In this document: piece by piece, positions 34,458-43,372 of the stretch
Numbering within the stretch: position 1 is the stretch's first letter
Layout: every line of letters starts with the position of its first letter
Assembly: GCF_008329715.1 (NCBI RefSeq)
Contig: NZ_VTSR01000032.1
Location: forward strand, 992,001-1,056,000
Reading direction: 5' to 3'
Length of the DNA stretch: 64,000 nt
DNA from: Gimesia chilikensis
GTDB taxonomy: Bacteria > Planctomycetota > Planctomycetia > Planctomycetales > Planctomycetaceae
Program-made: the position numbers and the translations under genes
Notes under the pieces: generated by a model
What the model was told of the DNA's origin: nothing
The model's input: only the letters and a program-made list of their open reading frames with translations
Databases searched by the model: none

Positions 34458-35810
34458 TTATTTTTCAGATGAACCAATACAGAACAGTTCGGTGCCGGTG
34501 CGAATCAGCAGGGCCTGGTCGACGGCTGCGGTTCCATAAACAGCGAGGGGACCTGCTTCCGCATATCCGGATTTGGGTTTGTCCTGCTGTCCCGGAGCGG
34601 TTTTGGATTTCTCTGTGTCTGCAGAGTCCGCCAGGAGTTCATTGGACGCGATGAGTTTAAACTGCGGTCCCGGGGCGATGACGTCAGTGATGCCTTTTTT
34701 GGTGAAGAAATAGATCTGGTCATCGGCCGCCAGGGGCGAACTCCAGCAGGGCCCGGAGAGCCTTTGGGCGTAGTTCTGCTTTCCGGTTTTGAGGTCGAGA
34801 CAGAAGACCACGCCGACCTTGTTGACGAAGTAAGCGCAACCCTCATACGCCAGCGGTGTGCAGTAATAGGAGACTGCTTTTTCTGCTTTCCAGAGCACTT
34901 TGTAACCCGGTTTCCCCTCCTTGGTCACAAGTCGGAGGCAGCAGTTGGAATCGCTGGCATTCGCGCTCCCTGGATTTCGGCGACTGGTGGACGCACCAAT
35001 GAGCACGTAATCTTCAAAGACTGACGCAGAGGGGATCGTATTGCCGCTGATGCCGGACATGGTCCAGAGTAGCTCTCCGGTCAATCCCTGGTAGCCATTC
35101 ACAGTACCGCGGGCACTGACAATGATTTCCGCTGTACCAGCACGATCGGCAACGACGGGGGAAGTCCAGGCGACTCCTTCCTCTCGATCGGTCTTCCAGT
35201 TGGTTTCGCCGGTTTTCTTGTTGAGAGATAACAGATAGGAGGGACCATCGTGGGCAGTCAGCACGAATAGTTGATCTGCTGTCTGGGCCACTGAGTTTCC
35301 GATGCCATGGTTACTGACGAATGCACCGTAATCTTTCACGAGCGAACGATGCCAGAGTGGTGAGCCATCATGCTTGCAGGCGAAGACATCACCACTTTCA
35401 TAGAACGCATAGATCCCCTGCCCGTCAACTGCAGGAGTCGGTGCGGCACGGGAGACCATAGAAGTTGATTTCCTGGTCTGGCTGGCTTTGAACTCTTTCG
35501 TCCAGTTCAATTTTCCCGAGGTGAGATCATACGAGTGCAGCAGGCAGGTTTCCTGTTGTGGACCTTCGATAGATGTAACGAAGACCTGATTTTTCCAGAT
35601 CACAGGCGAAGACTGACCATAGCCGGGGACTGCCTGCTTCCAGCGAATTCCCTGGTCGGCAGACCATTTCAGTGGCAGATCGCGGGCTGAGGAAATATTC
35701 GAGCCTGTGCCGCGAAAACCGGTCCAGGTGTCTGAGGCATTCGCAGTCGTGATGGTTGTCAGCACGCAGACTGCCAGCAAAGTTTGAGCTAATTTATGAT
35801 TCCTGGGCAC
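34458..35810 (-). CDS. Secreted PQQ-type beta-propeller protein
   Basis: This 450-residue exported protein has a signal peptide ending near 'TITTANASD'. Blades of the PQQ/BamB type follow: 'YDLTSGKLNWTKEF', 'LNKKTGETNWKTDR', 'YQGLTGELLWTMSG' and 'LDLKTGKQNYAQRL'. The opening 'TWTGFRGTGSNISSARDLPL' resembles that of the lipoprotein at 30025. A low-complexity 'DTEKSKTAPGQQDKPKSG' segment interrupts the last blade. Its start overlaps the upstream Rrf2 gene by 17 bp, placing it last in a TPR-Rrf2-PQQ unit. Its role is probably binding or scaffolding in the periplasm. Confidence 0.85.
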   Translation of the reverse strand: MPRNHKLAQTLLAVCVLTTITTANASDTWTGFRGTGSNISSARDLPLKWSADQGIRWKQAVPGYGQSSPVIWKNQVFVTSIEGPQQETCLLHSYDLTSGKLNWTKEFKASQTRKSTSMVSRAAPTPAVDGQGIYAFYESGDVFACKHDGSPLWHRSLVKDYGAFVSNHGIGNSVAQTADQLFVLTAHDGPSYLLSLNKKTGETNWKTDREEGVAWTSPVVADRAGTAEIIVSARGTVNGYQGLTGELLWTMSGISGNTIPSASVFEDYVLIGASTSRRNPGSANASDSNCCLRLVTKEGKPGYKVLWKAEKAVSYYCTPLAYEGCAYFVNKVGVVFCLDLKTGKQNYAQRLSGPCWSSPLAADDQIYFFTKKGITDVIAPGPQFKLIASNELLADSADTEKSKTAPGQQDKPKSGYAEAGPLAVYGTAAVDQALLIRTGTELFCIGSSEK

Positions 35811-36234
35811 AGCTGGGTTCCTTCAGGTGTGGGGGGGCCGGGGGCGTTACCAGATCTGCCAGTGATGTCTGATTCAAGGTGGTTTCCAGCATGGAAAAGG
35901 AATTCAGCAGATGCTGGTGTAACTGGCTGATCTCGGTCGAGACAGAATCTGTCTGGGAAAGCGTCTCTCTGAGAGAGGTTGTATTCACGGCATTGATAAT
36001 ATCAAGCAGGCTGGTTTCACCGGGATCACGGAGCAGCGTGTATCCGCCGTTATGGCCACGCTGCGAGCGGATGAGCCCGGTCCGGTTGAGTTCCAGCATG
36101 ATTTTGGGCAGGTAGGCGTGCGGGACCTGGGTGACTTCAAACAGCTGATCGCGGGTCATATAGTCCGGATAACGAAACGCCAGACAGGTCATTGCTCTGA
36201 GAGCATACTCTTCGGTTTGAGAAATCATATTCAT
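35794..36234 (-). CDS. Rrf2-family regulator lacking the iron-sulphur cysteines
   Basis: This 146-residue protein has the Rrf2 winged-helix domain: 'QTEEYALRAMTCLAFRYPDY', 'VTQVPHAYLPKIMLELNRTG', 'IRSQRGHNGGYTLLRDPGE' and 'TSLLDIINAVN'. IscR and NsrR carry three clustered cysteines near residues 90-105. Here that region has none; the only cysteines are near residue 17 and at the C-terminus, so a [2Fe-2S] switch of the usual type is unlikely. The last codons overlap the following PQQ gene by 17 bp, which suggests coupling. It lies 12 bp after the stop of the TPR gene. Confidence 0.85.
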   Translation of the reverse strand: MNMISQTEEYALRAMTCLAFRYPDYMTRDQLFEVTQVPHAYLPKIMLELNRTGLIRSQRGHNGGYTLLRDPGETSLLDIINAVNTTSLRETLSQTDSVSTEISQLHQHLLNSFSMLETTLNQTSLADLVTPPAPPHLKEPSCAQES

Positions 36235-36246
36235 GGTGATCAGGAC

Positions 36247-37047
36247 TCAATGGCGTATCTGTCGAGGAGGCTTCGGCAGGCGATTTCGGACGAACGGGCC
36301 TCTCTCTGATTGTGTGGGGGATTGCAGTTGCAGCAGTTTGTTCCGGCAGATGTCGTAACGAATCTGATCGTTCGCATCTTGAAAAATGGCCATGAGCCTT
36401 TCCAGGCAGCTGCTACAGCGGATCTGCTGTAATTCTGAGCGACTGATCTGTTTGACAACGCGGTAGGCCTCGTCGAACTGTCCCATGTGTTCGAGGAGAT
36501 TGCTCAGTGCGAGTCTGTAATGTCGGTTTTCCGGATCCAGACTGACTGCCTTGCGGAGAACGCTGGCAACCTGTCGCTGCGGATAACCGAGTTGATTCAT
36601 AAAGTGGGCCATCCCCAGCCAGGAATCGGCCTGATCCGGATCGCGGCGGACTGCTTTGCGGCAGGCCTGCAGCGCCAGATGTTTCATCTCGGAGTGCCGA
36701 CCCAGGTAGGACGAGAGTGCGGGGAGCAGCCGATCCGGAATGTCATCGCGTTGTAAGAGGATGGTGAAGACCGACTGTGCCAGAGCCGTTTTGCCGGTTT
36801 CCAGGTAGTTCTTAGCCAGAACGTATTGCCCGGAAGCGGAGAGCGGCATGAGTGTGGTTGCCGTTTCGAGTGAATGGATCGAGGTGTTGTGCCAGCTGAG
36901 CGAGTCTTCAATCAGTCCTTTGAGTTCCCAGGCTTTTCCGGCATCGGGATCAACGGCGTGCAACTGAGTGATCTGGTCCAGAGCCTGGTAATGCAGTCCC
37001 TGCCGAAACAGATCGATGGCCACCTGAAGTGTTTGCTGTGTTTCCAT
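36247..37047 (-). CDS. Tetratricopeptide-repeat protein
   Basis: About 266 residues of TPR-like helices: 'AIDLFRQGLHYQALDQITQL', 'AWELKGLIEDSL', 'LAKNYLETGKTALAQSVFTI', 'ADSWLGMAHFMNQLGYP' and 'YRLALSNLLEHMGQFDEAYR'. Near the C-terminus 'IRCSSCLERLMA' holds a CxxC pair. An upstream GTG at 37081-37083 would add 12 residues. I choose the ATG at 37045-37047 because AGAGAGGA is well placed before it. There is no signal peptide, so it acts as a cytoplasmic adaptor. It is first in the TPR-Rrf2-PQQ unit and may sense or present a partner of the regulator. Confidence 0.75.
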   Translation of the reverse strand: METQQTLQVAIDLFRQGLHYQALDQITQLHAVDPDAGKAWELKGLIEDSLSWHNTSIHSLETATTLMPLSASGQYVLAKNYLETGKTALAQSVFTILLQRDDIPDRLLPALSSYLGRHSEMKHLALQACRKAVRRDPDQADSWLGMAHFMNQLGYPQRQVASVLRKAVSLDPENRHYRLALSNLLEHMGQFDEAYRVVKQISRSELQQIRCSSCLERLMAIFQDANDQIRYDICRNKLLQLQSPTQSERGPFVRNRLPKPPRQIRH

Positions 37048-37083
37048 AGTCATCCTCTCTGAAAGGAAATCATCAGGTTTCAC

Positions 37084-37147
37084 CTGAAAAAGAGGAGAGA
37101 CAAGAGTTCCCGGAATGGGGCGTATCCAGAACAGAACTCTTGTCTCT
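37084..37147 (-). terminator. Hairpin terminator after the Kelch gene
   Basis: The 14-bp perfect stem AGAGACAAGAGTTC/GAACTCTTGTCTCT (37096-37109 with 37134-37147) has a 24-base loop. On the minus strand it is followed by CCTCTTTTTCAGG. It lies 20 bp after the stop of the Kelch protein gene. Confidence 0.7.
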
Positions 37148-37166
37148 ACAAGCGGAAAACTTGACT

Positions 37167-38810
37167 TTAATTCAACTGAATCTGCTCGATCGTTTTGAGG
37201 TGCCCTTTGCGTGAAGCGCCTCCGATCGCGAGCAGACCGCCGTTCCCGTCAGGGAGCAGACGATGGAAGAAACGAGGTGTGGCCAGGGAGCCCACCTGTT
37301 TCCATTGGTTGTTCTTCTGATCCAACTGGAAAACACCGCCATCCATACCACTGAAGTAGAGCTGGCCACCCAGGCTCCAGGCGGTGGTACCAAAGCCGTT
37401 CATGGTACTGCCGGGCAGTTCCGGTCCTTTGGACCATTTGCCGGTCTGGGTGTCGTAGACATCGACTTCGTGGCTGATATCGCCGTCAGCATCGATGCCT
37501 CCCATAGCGTAGATTTTCCCTTCGTGGGCAGCAGCGGAGAGAGCCCGACGCTGGAAGGGTTGCTTAATGGATTTCCATGCGGGTTTGTCTGCAGCAGCAT
37601 CGAAGACCAGCATGTTATCCTGCCAGATCGATTCATCCCCTTTTCGCATCTGCCAGCCACCCACAACGTAGAGCTGGTCTCCCAGGAAGACAGCGTCATG
37701 TGAGGAGCGTCCGTTGGGCATTGCGGTGACTGGTTCCCAGCTGTTTTTGCCGGGTTCAAAGCGTTCCACACTGGGCAGCGATTCCATCAGGGATTCTTCT
37801 CCCTTTTTGTTTGTGACCGACAGACCACCGACCCGATAGACGCTTTCTCCGTGAGGTGCCATGGCCAGGCCCTGTAAGGGAGTTTTGAGCGGCAGCGTTT
37901 CCCAGTTCCTGGGCTGCTTGAGGTTGAGCCGCTGAAAGTTCTGCGAAAGGTTGTCGGCACTGTGCTGATGGGCGCGTCCGGTGTGGCCGGAATAGACGTA
38001 GAGGTAGTCTCCACTGACGGCGGCACCGAAGCTGGAAATGGCATCGGGCAGCTGAGGATATTTGCTGTCGACAGCAGTCGTTTCCGTTTTTTCGGCTACG
38101 GGCACGTAAGGGAGCGTCAGTGTGGAGTAGTGACGGATGCTGTCGTACTTGTCCCCTTTATGTTCGCCTGCTTTTTCTTCCACGTGTTTAGCGCGGATCG
38201 AATACAGACCTTTGCTGAGTTTGAACTGGTACTGACCCTGGTCGTTTGTGCTGGCGGTGACCGTTTCGCTGGTGGTTTCAGGACCGATGACTTTGACCTC
38301 TGCGCCAGCCAGCGGTTTGCCGTTCAGGTTGACCTGCAGGGTGACTTCTTCCCCCTTGAGTGTCGGGATAATTTCCAGGGGGAGCTGCTCAGCACAGGTG
38401 ATTTTATTCCAGACCTGCTGACTTTTCTGCGGGAATGTTTTGGCGTAGTACTTGAGCAGGAAGTTGCTCTCGCCGCGCGTGATCACGCCATAGGTGTGAT
38501 TCAGCCCATAAGCGGCTTTACCGGCTCCTTTGGGTTCGGGAGTGATGAACAGCGAGTCATCGCCTGCTGTCAGGGAGTAGGTCTGCAGTTTGCCTTTCTG
38601 CTGTTTCTCCCAGACTTTGATGCTGGTGAGTCGTTTCAGCAGATCGGGATCATCGGGTTCGGCGACCTCACCAAAGTAGAGCTGTACTTTGGCAGCGTTA
38701 TTCTTGCCTTCGGCCTGGGGAAGCAGCCAGAGGAAATGGGCGTATGCCTGATTTGTCGCGACGACTGCCAGCAGGCAGAGCATGGCGGCGGAAAATTTGA
38801 GTCTTTTCAT
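37167..38810 (-). CDS. Secreted DUF4198/CarboxypepD-type and Kelch-propeller fusion
   Basis: This 547-residue exported protein has a signal peptide ('AAMLCLLAVVATNQAYA'). The N-terminal part (about 25-260) resembles DUF4198: it starts 'HFLWLLPQAEG' and contains an Ig-like 'GKPLAGAEVKVIGP ... QYQFKLSKGLYSIRAK'. The C-terminal part (about 265-545) is a Kelch propeller with repeated VGG/MGG turns: 'VYRVGGLSV', 'LYVVGGWQMR', 'IYAMGGIDADG' and 'LLAIGGASRKG'. DUF4198 domains occur with metal uptake and as periplasmic binding modules. 'HFLWLL' right after the signal cleavage recalls N-terminal His metal binding. The following DUF3386-type gene is upstream on the same strand. Confidence 0.8.
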   Translation of the reverse strand: MKRLKFSAAMLCLLAVVATNQAYAHFLWLLPQAEGKNNAAKVQLYFGEVAEPDDPDLLKRLTSIKVWEKQQKGKLQTYSLTAGDDSLFITPEPKGAGKAAYGLNHTYGVITRGESNFLLKYYAKTFPQKSQQVWNKITCAEQLPLEIIPTLKGEEVTLQVNLNGKPLAGAEVKVIGPETTSETVTASTNDQGQYQFKLSKGLYSIRAKHVEEKAGEHKGDKYDSIRHYSTLTLPYVPVAEKTETTAVDSKYPQLPDAISSFGAAVSGDYLYVYSGHTGRAHQHSADNLSQNFQRLNLKQPRNWETLPLKTPLQGLAMAPHGESVYRVGGLSVTNKKGEESLMESLPSVERFEPGKNSWEPVTAMPNGRSSHDAVFLGDQLYVVGGWQMRKGDESIWQDNMLVFDAAADKPAWKSIKQPFQRRALSAAAHEGKIYAMGGIDADGDISHEVDVYDTQTGKWSKGPELPGSTMNGFGTTAWSLGGQLYFSGMDGGVFQLDQKNNQWKQVGSLATPRFFHRLLPDGNGGLLAIGGASRKGHLKTIEQIQLN

Positions 38811-38853
38811 TTGAATTTACTTTCAAAAGGCGAGTAGCTGATTAGAAATCATC

Positions 38854-39630
38854 TCAGTTAGTTTGTGAGAGTGCAGAGTCGGTCAGCAGGCGGTGGTTCG
38901 TAAGCTTGATGGAACCGACGTTGCGATCGAATTTTTCGCCACATTCTACGGTCAGCATGGTTGTGGGCAGGTCGAACTTGCCGACCCGGGTGAAGGCAAA
39001 CGTATTGCTGCGGTTGGACAGAATTTCGCCTGTCTGGGGATTGCGGTAAGTCACGGAAGTGACCTGCGGGAGCGTTTCGTTCTCTTTGGTCCGCAGAACG
39101 TCCAGCGTGGAAATCGTAAACCACGATTTATCAGAACGGCGATGGACTTCTGTCATGACATCCCCCTGCAGGCGAAACGAAACGTTCTTGCCGTCAATGT
39201 TGACCAGGCGACCGAGTGGATGATCGACTTCCTGATCAGCGAACGTGGCGGGGATTGGTTTCTGCTGATGGTATTTCCGATGTCCAATCACGGATTGCAG
39301 CTTGGGCAGGCTCCACTCAGAAAGTGATTCGTCCTGCAGCGTCAGCTTGATTTTGAACTGATTGTCTGCGACGAGTTTCCCGGTGGTGCACTTCCCATTG
39401 TAGCAGACGGTGACATCTGCCGTAAAACCGGGAAAGTCACGCCAGGTCGCCCGGGCTTCCCTGACCTTCTGGTACATCTTGGTCGCGGCTGCTTTTTCCT
39501 GCTGGGAATCGGTCGATTCCTGTTCCCGGGCAGGCGTCCATTCCATGGTGGCAGAGAGAGCCAGCAAAACGATCAGGCCAGCCAGGCCCCATTGTTTGAG
39601 TTCTCGCGTGATTTTTTGGCGAAACGGCAT
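38854..39630 (-). CDS. DUF3386-like secreted protein
   Basis: This 258-residue protein has an N-terminal membrane/signal segment ('WGLAGLIVLLALSATMEW') and a single domain whose motifs recall DUF3386: 'ARATWRDFPGFTADVTVCYNG', 'GKLVADNQFKIKL' and 'NIDGKNVSFRLQGDVMTEVH'. The family is found mainly in cyanobacteria and planctomycetes; its function is unknown. My match is from memory. The gene lies 43 bp upstream of the Kelch fusion on the same strand, so the two are probably co-transcribed and may act on the same periplasmic ligand. Confidence 0.65.
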   Translation of the reverse strand: MPFRQKITRELKQWGLAGLIVLLALSATMEWTPAREQESTDSQQEKAAATKMYQKVREARATWRDFPGFTADVTVCYNGKCTTGKLVADNQFKIKLTLQDESLSEWSLPKLQSVIGHRKYHQQKPIPATFADQEVDHPLGRLVNIDGKNVSFRLQGDVMTEVHRRSDKSWFTISTLDVLRTKENETLPQVTSVTYRNPQTGEILSNRSNTFAFTRVGKFDLPTTMLTVECGEKFDRNVGSIKLTNHRLLTDSALSQTN

Positions 39631-39707
39631 CGGATGTCTCCATCGTTATGAAGTAAGTAGGTTCGCGTTGGCGGAAAGTGGGGATTGAAGTCAAACTTCA
39701 AACAGGT

Positions 39708-40166
39708 TTATTTCTTAGCAGTCGATGTCAGGGCAAAGGTAAAATCGTTGTCTTGCTCTGCACTGATGGACTTGGTGAGTTTGCTCTGTTTGTTGTATTG
39801 AGAGGGGACTGTAATCTTCTCAATTTTTTTGATGCCCGCGGCCTGCATACGTTCAAATGCTTCCTCGTCATCCTCGGGAAAGCCGCCGTCATCTGTGGAG
39901 ATGATTTCAATGCGGTTGGTGCCTATCACGGGACCGAAATCGACTGGGACATTGAAAATCCCCTCGCGAATTGGGGCTGAAGCCTGGGGACCTTCGTTTT
40001 CACCATCCGGAATAAAGCGGATGACACCTTTGGAGAGTGGATCGCCATCCAGGGTCACGATCCCCCGCACCGCAGCACGGGGGTATTCGTCAGAAGATCC
40101 ACAGCCTGTCAAAGCAGACAGAACCAGGCAGAAACACAAGGTGAGTGATACCTGTTTAGAATTCAC
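39708..40166 (-). CDS. Transthyretin-like lipoprotein paired with DUF1559
   Basis: This 152-residue lipoprotein has the signal '[13 protein letters not shown]'. A carboxypeptidase-regulatory/transthyretin-like beta-sandwich follows: '[20 protein letters not shown]', '[20 protein letters not shown]' and a lysine-rich '[20 protein letters not shown]'. In planctomycetes this type regularly follows DUF1559 genes. Its start overlaps the 3' end of the DUF1559 gene by 11 bp, so it is translationally coupled. It is probably anchored in the membrane and exposed to the periplasm or surface. Confidence 0.82.
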   Translation of the reverse strand: MNSKQVSLTLCFCLVLSALTGCGSSDEYPRAAVRGIVTLDGDPLSKGVIRFIPDGENEGPQASAPIREGIFNVPVDFGPVIGTNRIEIISTDDGGFPEDDEEAFERMQAAGIKKIEKITVPSQYNKQSKLTKSISAEQDNDFTFALTSTAKK

Positions 40167-41076
40167 CGATCACCTCCCCGCCGTTTCGGGTTGCCAGGGC
40201 ATCCAGCAGGTCGGCATCAATGTTTTCGGAGATAAAGTGTACCGAGCCATCGACAAAGACGAACTGTACGCCGCCGACATGGTCACTGCGGAATGATTTT
40301 CTCCATTCGCTGTCAAAGATGGAGTCGTCGGCGATATCATGAGGGTTAAAATCAGATGCAGTAAAACAGACTGCCGACCCCGGGTAGGGGTTGGACCAGT
40401 AGGTGAAGGAGTAGCGTGATTCACCAGAACAGCTACCAGAGCTGAATTTATAATCCGGCAGGTTATAGGCGGTTTCACCAACCATCAAAGTTGTGCTGGT
40501 GCCATCGGTGATGTCTCTGAAACGAACTTTTCCAACAGTGCTTTCCGTATAAACAATGGCACCATTCTGAACGGGCATCGGGTCCGGGGAACCTGTGGTC
40601 CAGTAGATATTGTAGTCTTCTGTCCCTCCACAGACCGCATAGTGTCCGGGGGCACGACCACTGTCACTTGAGCAGCTGGGTACGGCGCGTCTCATGGGAG
40701 AACTCGGGCACAGATAGAATGGCAACTGTTGTGAGGTCACATTGACGTTGTGAGTGGATGAGTTGGACTGATTGAAATCAAACAGGCTGTAGGCATTTGC
40801 CTGGTCGATGAACGGGAGGATGGAAACAAACAGGCTGCCTCCACTCGTATCGCTGATGCCACAGTTGGCGTTGGGTAGAGCGTTGTAGACGTCGGCATAG
40901 TTGTGAACGGCCAGGCCGATCTGTTTGAGGTTGTTTTTACATTGGGTCCGGCGGGCGGCTTCACGGGCCTGCTGGACGGCGGGGAGTAATAGTGCGATCA
41001 GGATCGCGATAATAGCGATCACGACCAGCAATTCGATGAGAGTGAAACCACGAGGGGTGCGACGGCGGGTTAGCAT
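40156..41076 (-). CDS. DUF1559 prepilin-like secreted protein
   Basis: This 306-residue protein has a type-IV prepilin N-terminus: '[20 protein letters not shown]', with the G|FTLIE cleavage site, then a long hydrophobic helix '[19 protein letters not shown]'. The globular domain is the DUF1559 beta domain, with '[20 protein letters not shown]' at its start and '[18 protein letters not shown]' at the end. AAGGAGAC lies before the ATG. The family is hugely expanded in planctomycetes and is thought to be pseudopilin-like surface or secretion machinery. It pairs with the overlapping transthyretin-like lipoprotein gene. Confidence 0.93.
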   Translation of the reverse strand: MLTRRRTPRGFTLIELLVVIAIIAILIALLLPAVQQAREAARRTQCKNNLKQIGLAVHNYADVYNALPNANCGISDTSGGSLFVSILPFIDQANAYSLFDFNQSNSSTHNVNVTSQQLPFYLCPSSPMRRAVPSCSSDSGRAPGHYAVCGGTEDYNIYWTTGSPDPMPVQNGAIVYTESTVGKVRFRDITDGTSTTLMVGETAYNLPDYKFSSGSCSGESRYSFTYWSNPYPGSAVCFTASDFNPHDIADDSIFDSEWRKSFRSDHVGGVQFVFVDGSVHFISENIDADLLDALATRNGGEVIGEF

Positions 41077-41427
41077 GACGTCTCCTTGAAAAAGCAGAAC
41101 TGAACCAGAGTGATGAAGATTGAACCGATCCGGCGGATCAGCTCAACGCCCGACTGTTCTGGCTGGCTGGCTACTCATGCAGAAGCGTCATGTTCGCTGG
41201 CTGGCTGAATGAAATTGAAACTCAATCTCAATAAGGGAATGGTATAATCGCCTCCCCTGCACTGCAAGAATTTAGACAGCGAATTTTGTGAAAATTAATA
41301 AAATCAAGAGGGAGTGTATTAAGTTACTATTATGTAGTTACTTAAGGGGTGTGTCATGTTGTGGTGATAGACAGAAAGCGGGCGAAAAAGAGACGCCGAG
41401 AGCAAAATAGGAGAGGATGGTCGAGTA
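41077..41427. other. Intergenic region with GGCT repeats
   Basis: No gene is called. The stretch holds two clusters of GGCTGGCTGGCT-type sequence (about 41160-41172 and 41200-41210), 30 bp apart, and an AT-rich 41220-41340. These may be the promoter and regulatory elements of the DUF1559 gene, or slippage-prone repeats. Confidence 0.45.
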
Positions 41428-43263
41428 TTAGTCTTGAGATTCATTCTCATGTTCGGCGATCGATTCCAGGAACGGAGCCCCGAAATCATCGCATTTTTTC
41501 TGACCCACGCCCCAGACTTCAAGGAATTGTGCCGTGGTTGTCGGTTTATGGCGGGCCAGTTCTCGCAGCGTAGCGTCGCCGAAGACCATATAGGGTTGAA
41601 TCCCTTTTTCGGCGGCGATCTGCTTCCGCAGTTCGCGGAGCACTTCAAACAGCCCTTTATCGACCCCCTTCCAGTTCAGGTTGTCGAACTTATCGCGGGA
41701 ACGTTGTGACTTTTCAGCCTGGCTGTCCTGTGTCGTCTGCATGAGCTGTGGTGTCGCTTCCCCTTTGAGGAGTTGCCAGCCGGTCTTTGTAATACGCAGC
41801 TGCTGGTATTCAGCGGTCTTGGTCAGGAATCCCTGGGTCACCAGCTGGTTGAGCCAGCTACGGATTGTCGTCAGGCTTTCCCCTTTCAACAGACCGTAGG
41901 TACTCAACTGGTCGTGTCCGTTATTGAGCACTTTCTTATCTTTGGAACCCTTCAAGACTGCTGCGGTATACGAGGCTCCAAAATTCTGATCCTGACGATA
42001 GACCGAGGAGAGGATTTTCTGTCCGATCACCTGGGCGTCGTCGACCTGCTTGAATTCCCCCCGGCAGAGATCGCAGGCGGTTTCGCAGTCCTCTTCCAGG
42101 TCCTGACCGAAGTGCCGCATCAGGTAGCGGTGCCGACAGTCGAACGCGTGACAGTAGTTCTGCATCGCCTGCAATGATTCAAAGGCGCTCGTTTTGGATT
42201 CGTCAGGCTGATCTTCGAGGATCCGTTGCCAGATCATCGCGTCCTGCTCGGAATAGAGCAGCACGCACTCGGCTTCGAGTCCGTCTCGCCCTGCCCGACC
42301 GCTTTCCTGTTGATAATTTTCCAGTGACTTGGGCAGGCCTGCATGAATTACATAGCGGACGTTGGGCTTGTCGATGCCCATACCGAAGGCGATAGTGGCG
42401 ACGATCACATCGATCTGATCTTGTATGAAGGCTTCCTGGTTGGCTGCACGTTCGACATCGGGCAATCCTGCATGGTAGGGTCGAGTTTCGTAGCCGGCGT
42501 CATTGAGAGACTCACTCAGCGATTCCACATCGGCCCGGGAGATGCAGTAAATCACACCGGGTTCATCCGGGTGACGGTCGATGACCTCGCAGACCTGCGA
42601 GAAGCGATTGCTCCGGCGAGCGACGGTGTAACTCAGGTTGGGGCGATCGAACGAACCGATGAGCAGTTCCGGATCCTGCAGGCCGAGCTGACTGGCAATA
42701 TCGTTGCGAACCAGTTCCGTGGCGGTGGCGGTGTAAGCGTGGATGCCGCACTGCGGAAAGATGCGTTTCAGTTCCTGGAGTTCCCGGTAATGGGGACGAA
42801 AGTCGTGCCCCCACATACTCACGCAGTGTGCTTCATCGATGACGATATAAGCCAGCTTGATTTCGGCGAGCATGCTGAGCATACTCTCGAGCATGAGCCG
42901 TTCGGGCGCGACATACAGCAGCTTGATCTTGCCTGCCCGCAGATCTCGAAAGACCTGCCGGGCTTCTTCCTGGTCGAGGGAACTATTGAGACAGGCGGCG
43001 GAGATGCCACAGACGCGGAGCGCATCGACCTGGTCTTTCATCAGGGAAATCAGCGGGCTGACAACAACCGCGGTCCCTTCCATACAGAGCGCAGGAGCCT
43101 GGTAGCAGAGAGATTTCCCACCCCCCGTTGGCAGGACGACCAGTGAATCGCGGCCTTCCAGCACCGAGGTCATCGCGGACTGCTGCAGGGGGCGAAATTC
43201 GGAATATCCCCAGTATTCGTGTAAGACATCCAGTAACGCGTCGTCCATCCCTGTTTCAGCCAT
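41428..43263 (-). CDS. recQ: RecQ-type ATP-dependent DNA helicase
   Basis: This 611-residue protein has the full RecQ layout: motif 0 'YWGYSEFRPLQQSAMTSVLE', Walker A 'VLPTGGGKSLCYQAPA', DEAH box 'IVIDEAHCVSMWGHDFR', motif V/VI 'MGIDKPNVRYVIHAG' and 'QQESGRAGRDG', the zinc motif 'YCHAFDCRHRYLMRHFG' to 'CETACDLC', the winged-helix RQC domain (about 410-500), and a C-terminal HRDC domain ('LRELRKQIAAEKGIQPYMVF'). It unwinds DNA 3' to 5' in recombination repair. Length is normal. It is transcribed alone on the minus strand. Confidence 0.95.
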   Translation of the reverse strand: MAETGMDDALLDVLHEYWGYSEFRPLQQSAMTSVLEGRDSLVVLPTGGGKSLCYQAPALCMEGTAVVVSPLISLMKDQVDALRVCGISAACLNSSLDQEEARQVFRDLRAGKIKLLYVAPERLMLESMLSMLAEIKLAYIVIDEAHCVSMWGHDFRPHYRELQELKRIFPQCGIHAYTATATELVRNDIASQLGLQDPELLIGSFDRPNLSYTVARRSNRFSQVCEVIDRHPDEPGVIYCISRADVESLSESLNDAGYETRPYHAGLPDVERAANQEAFIQDQIDVIVATIAFGMGIDKPNVRYVIHAGLPKSLENYQQESGRAGRDGLEAECVLLYSEQDAMIWQRILEDQPDESKTSAFESLQAMQNYCHAFDCRHRYLMRHFGQDLEEDCETACDLCRGEFKQVDDAQVIGQKILSSVYRQDQNFGASYTAAVLKGSKDKKVLNNGHDQLSTYGLLKGESLTTIRSWLNQLVTQGFLTKTAEYQQLRITKTGWQLLKGEATPQLMQTTQDSQAEKSQRSRDKFDNLNWKGVDKGLFEVLRELRKQIAAEKGIQPYMVFGDATLRELARHKPTTTAQFLEVWGVGQKKCDDFGAPFLESIAEHENESQD

Positions 43264-43372
43264 GATTGTTTCCGTTATTAGTAGAGCGAAATTGCCTGTG
43301 CAGGCAGACCCCTATCGTAACGGCTGAAGCTTAAAAGCTAAAGGATGTAACGTCTCTGGAACGTCAATTCTT

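Noticed and set aside
42343..43146. Plus-strand frame of 267 codons inside recQ
   Set aside because: Shadow of a clear RecQ helicase on the other strand.
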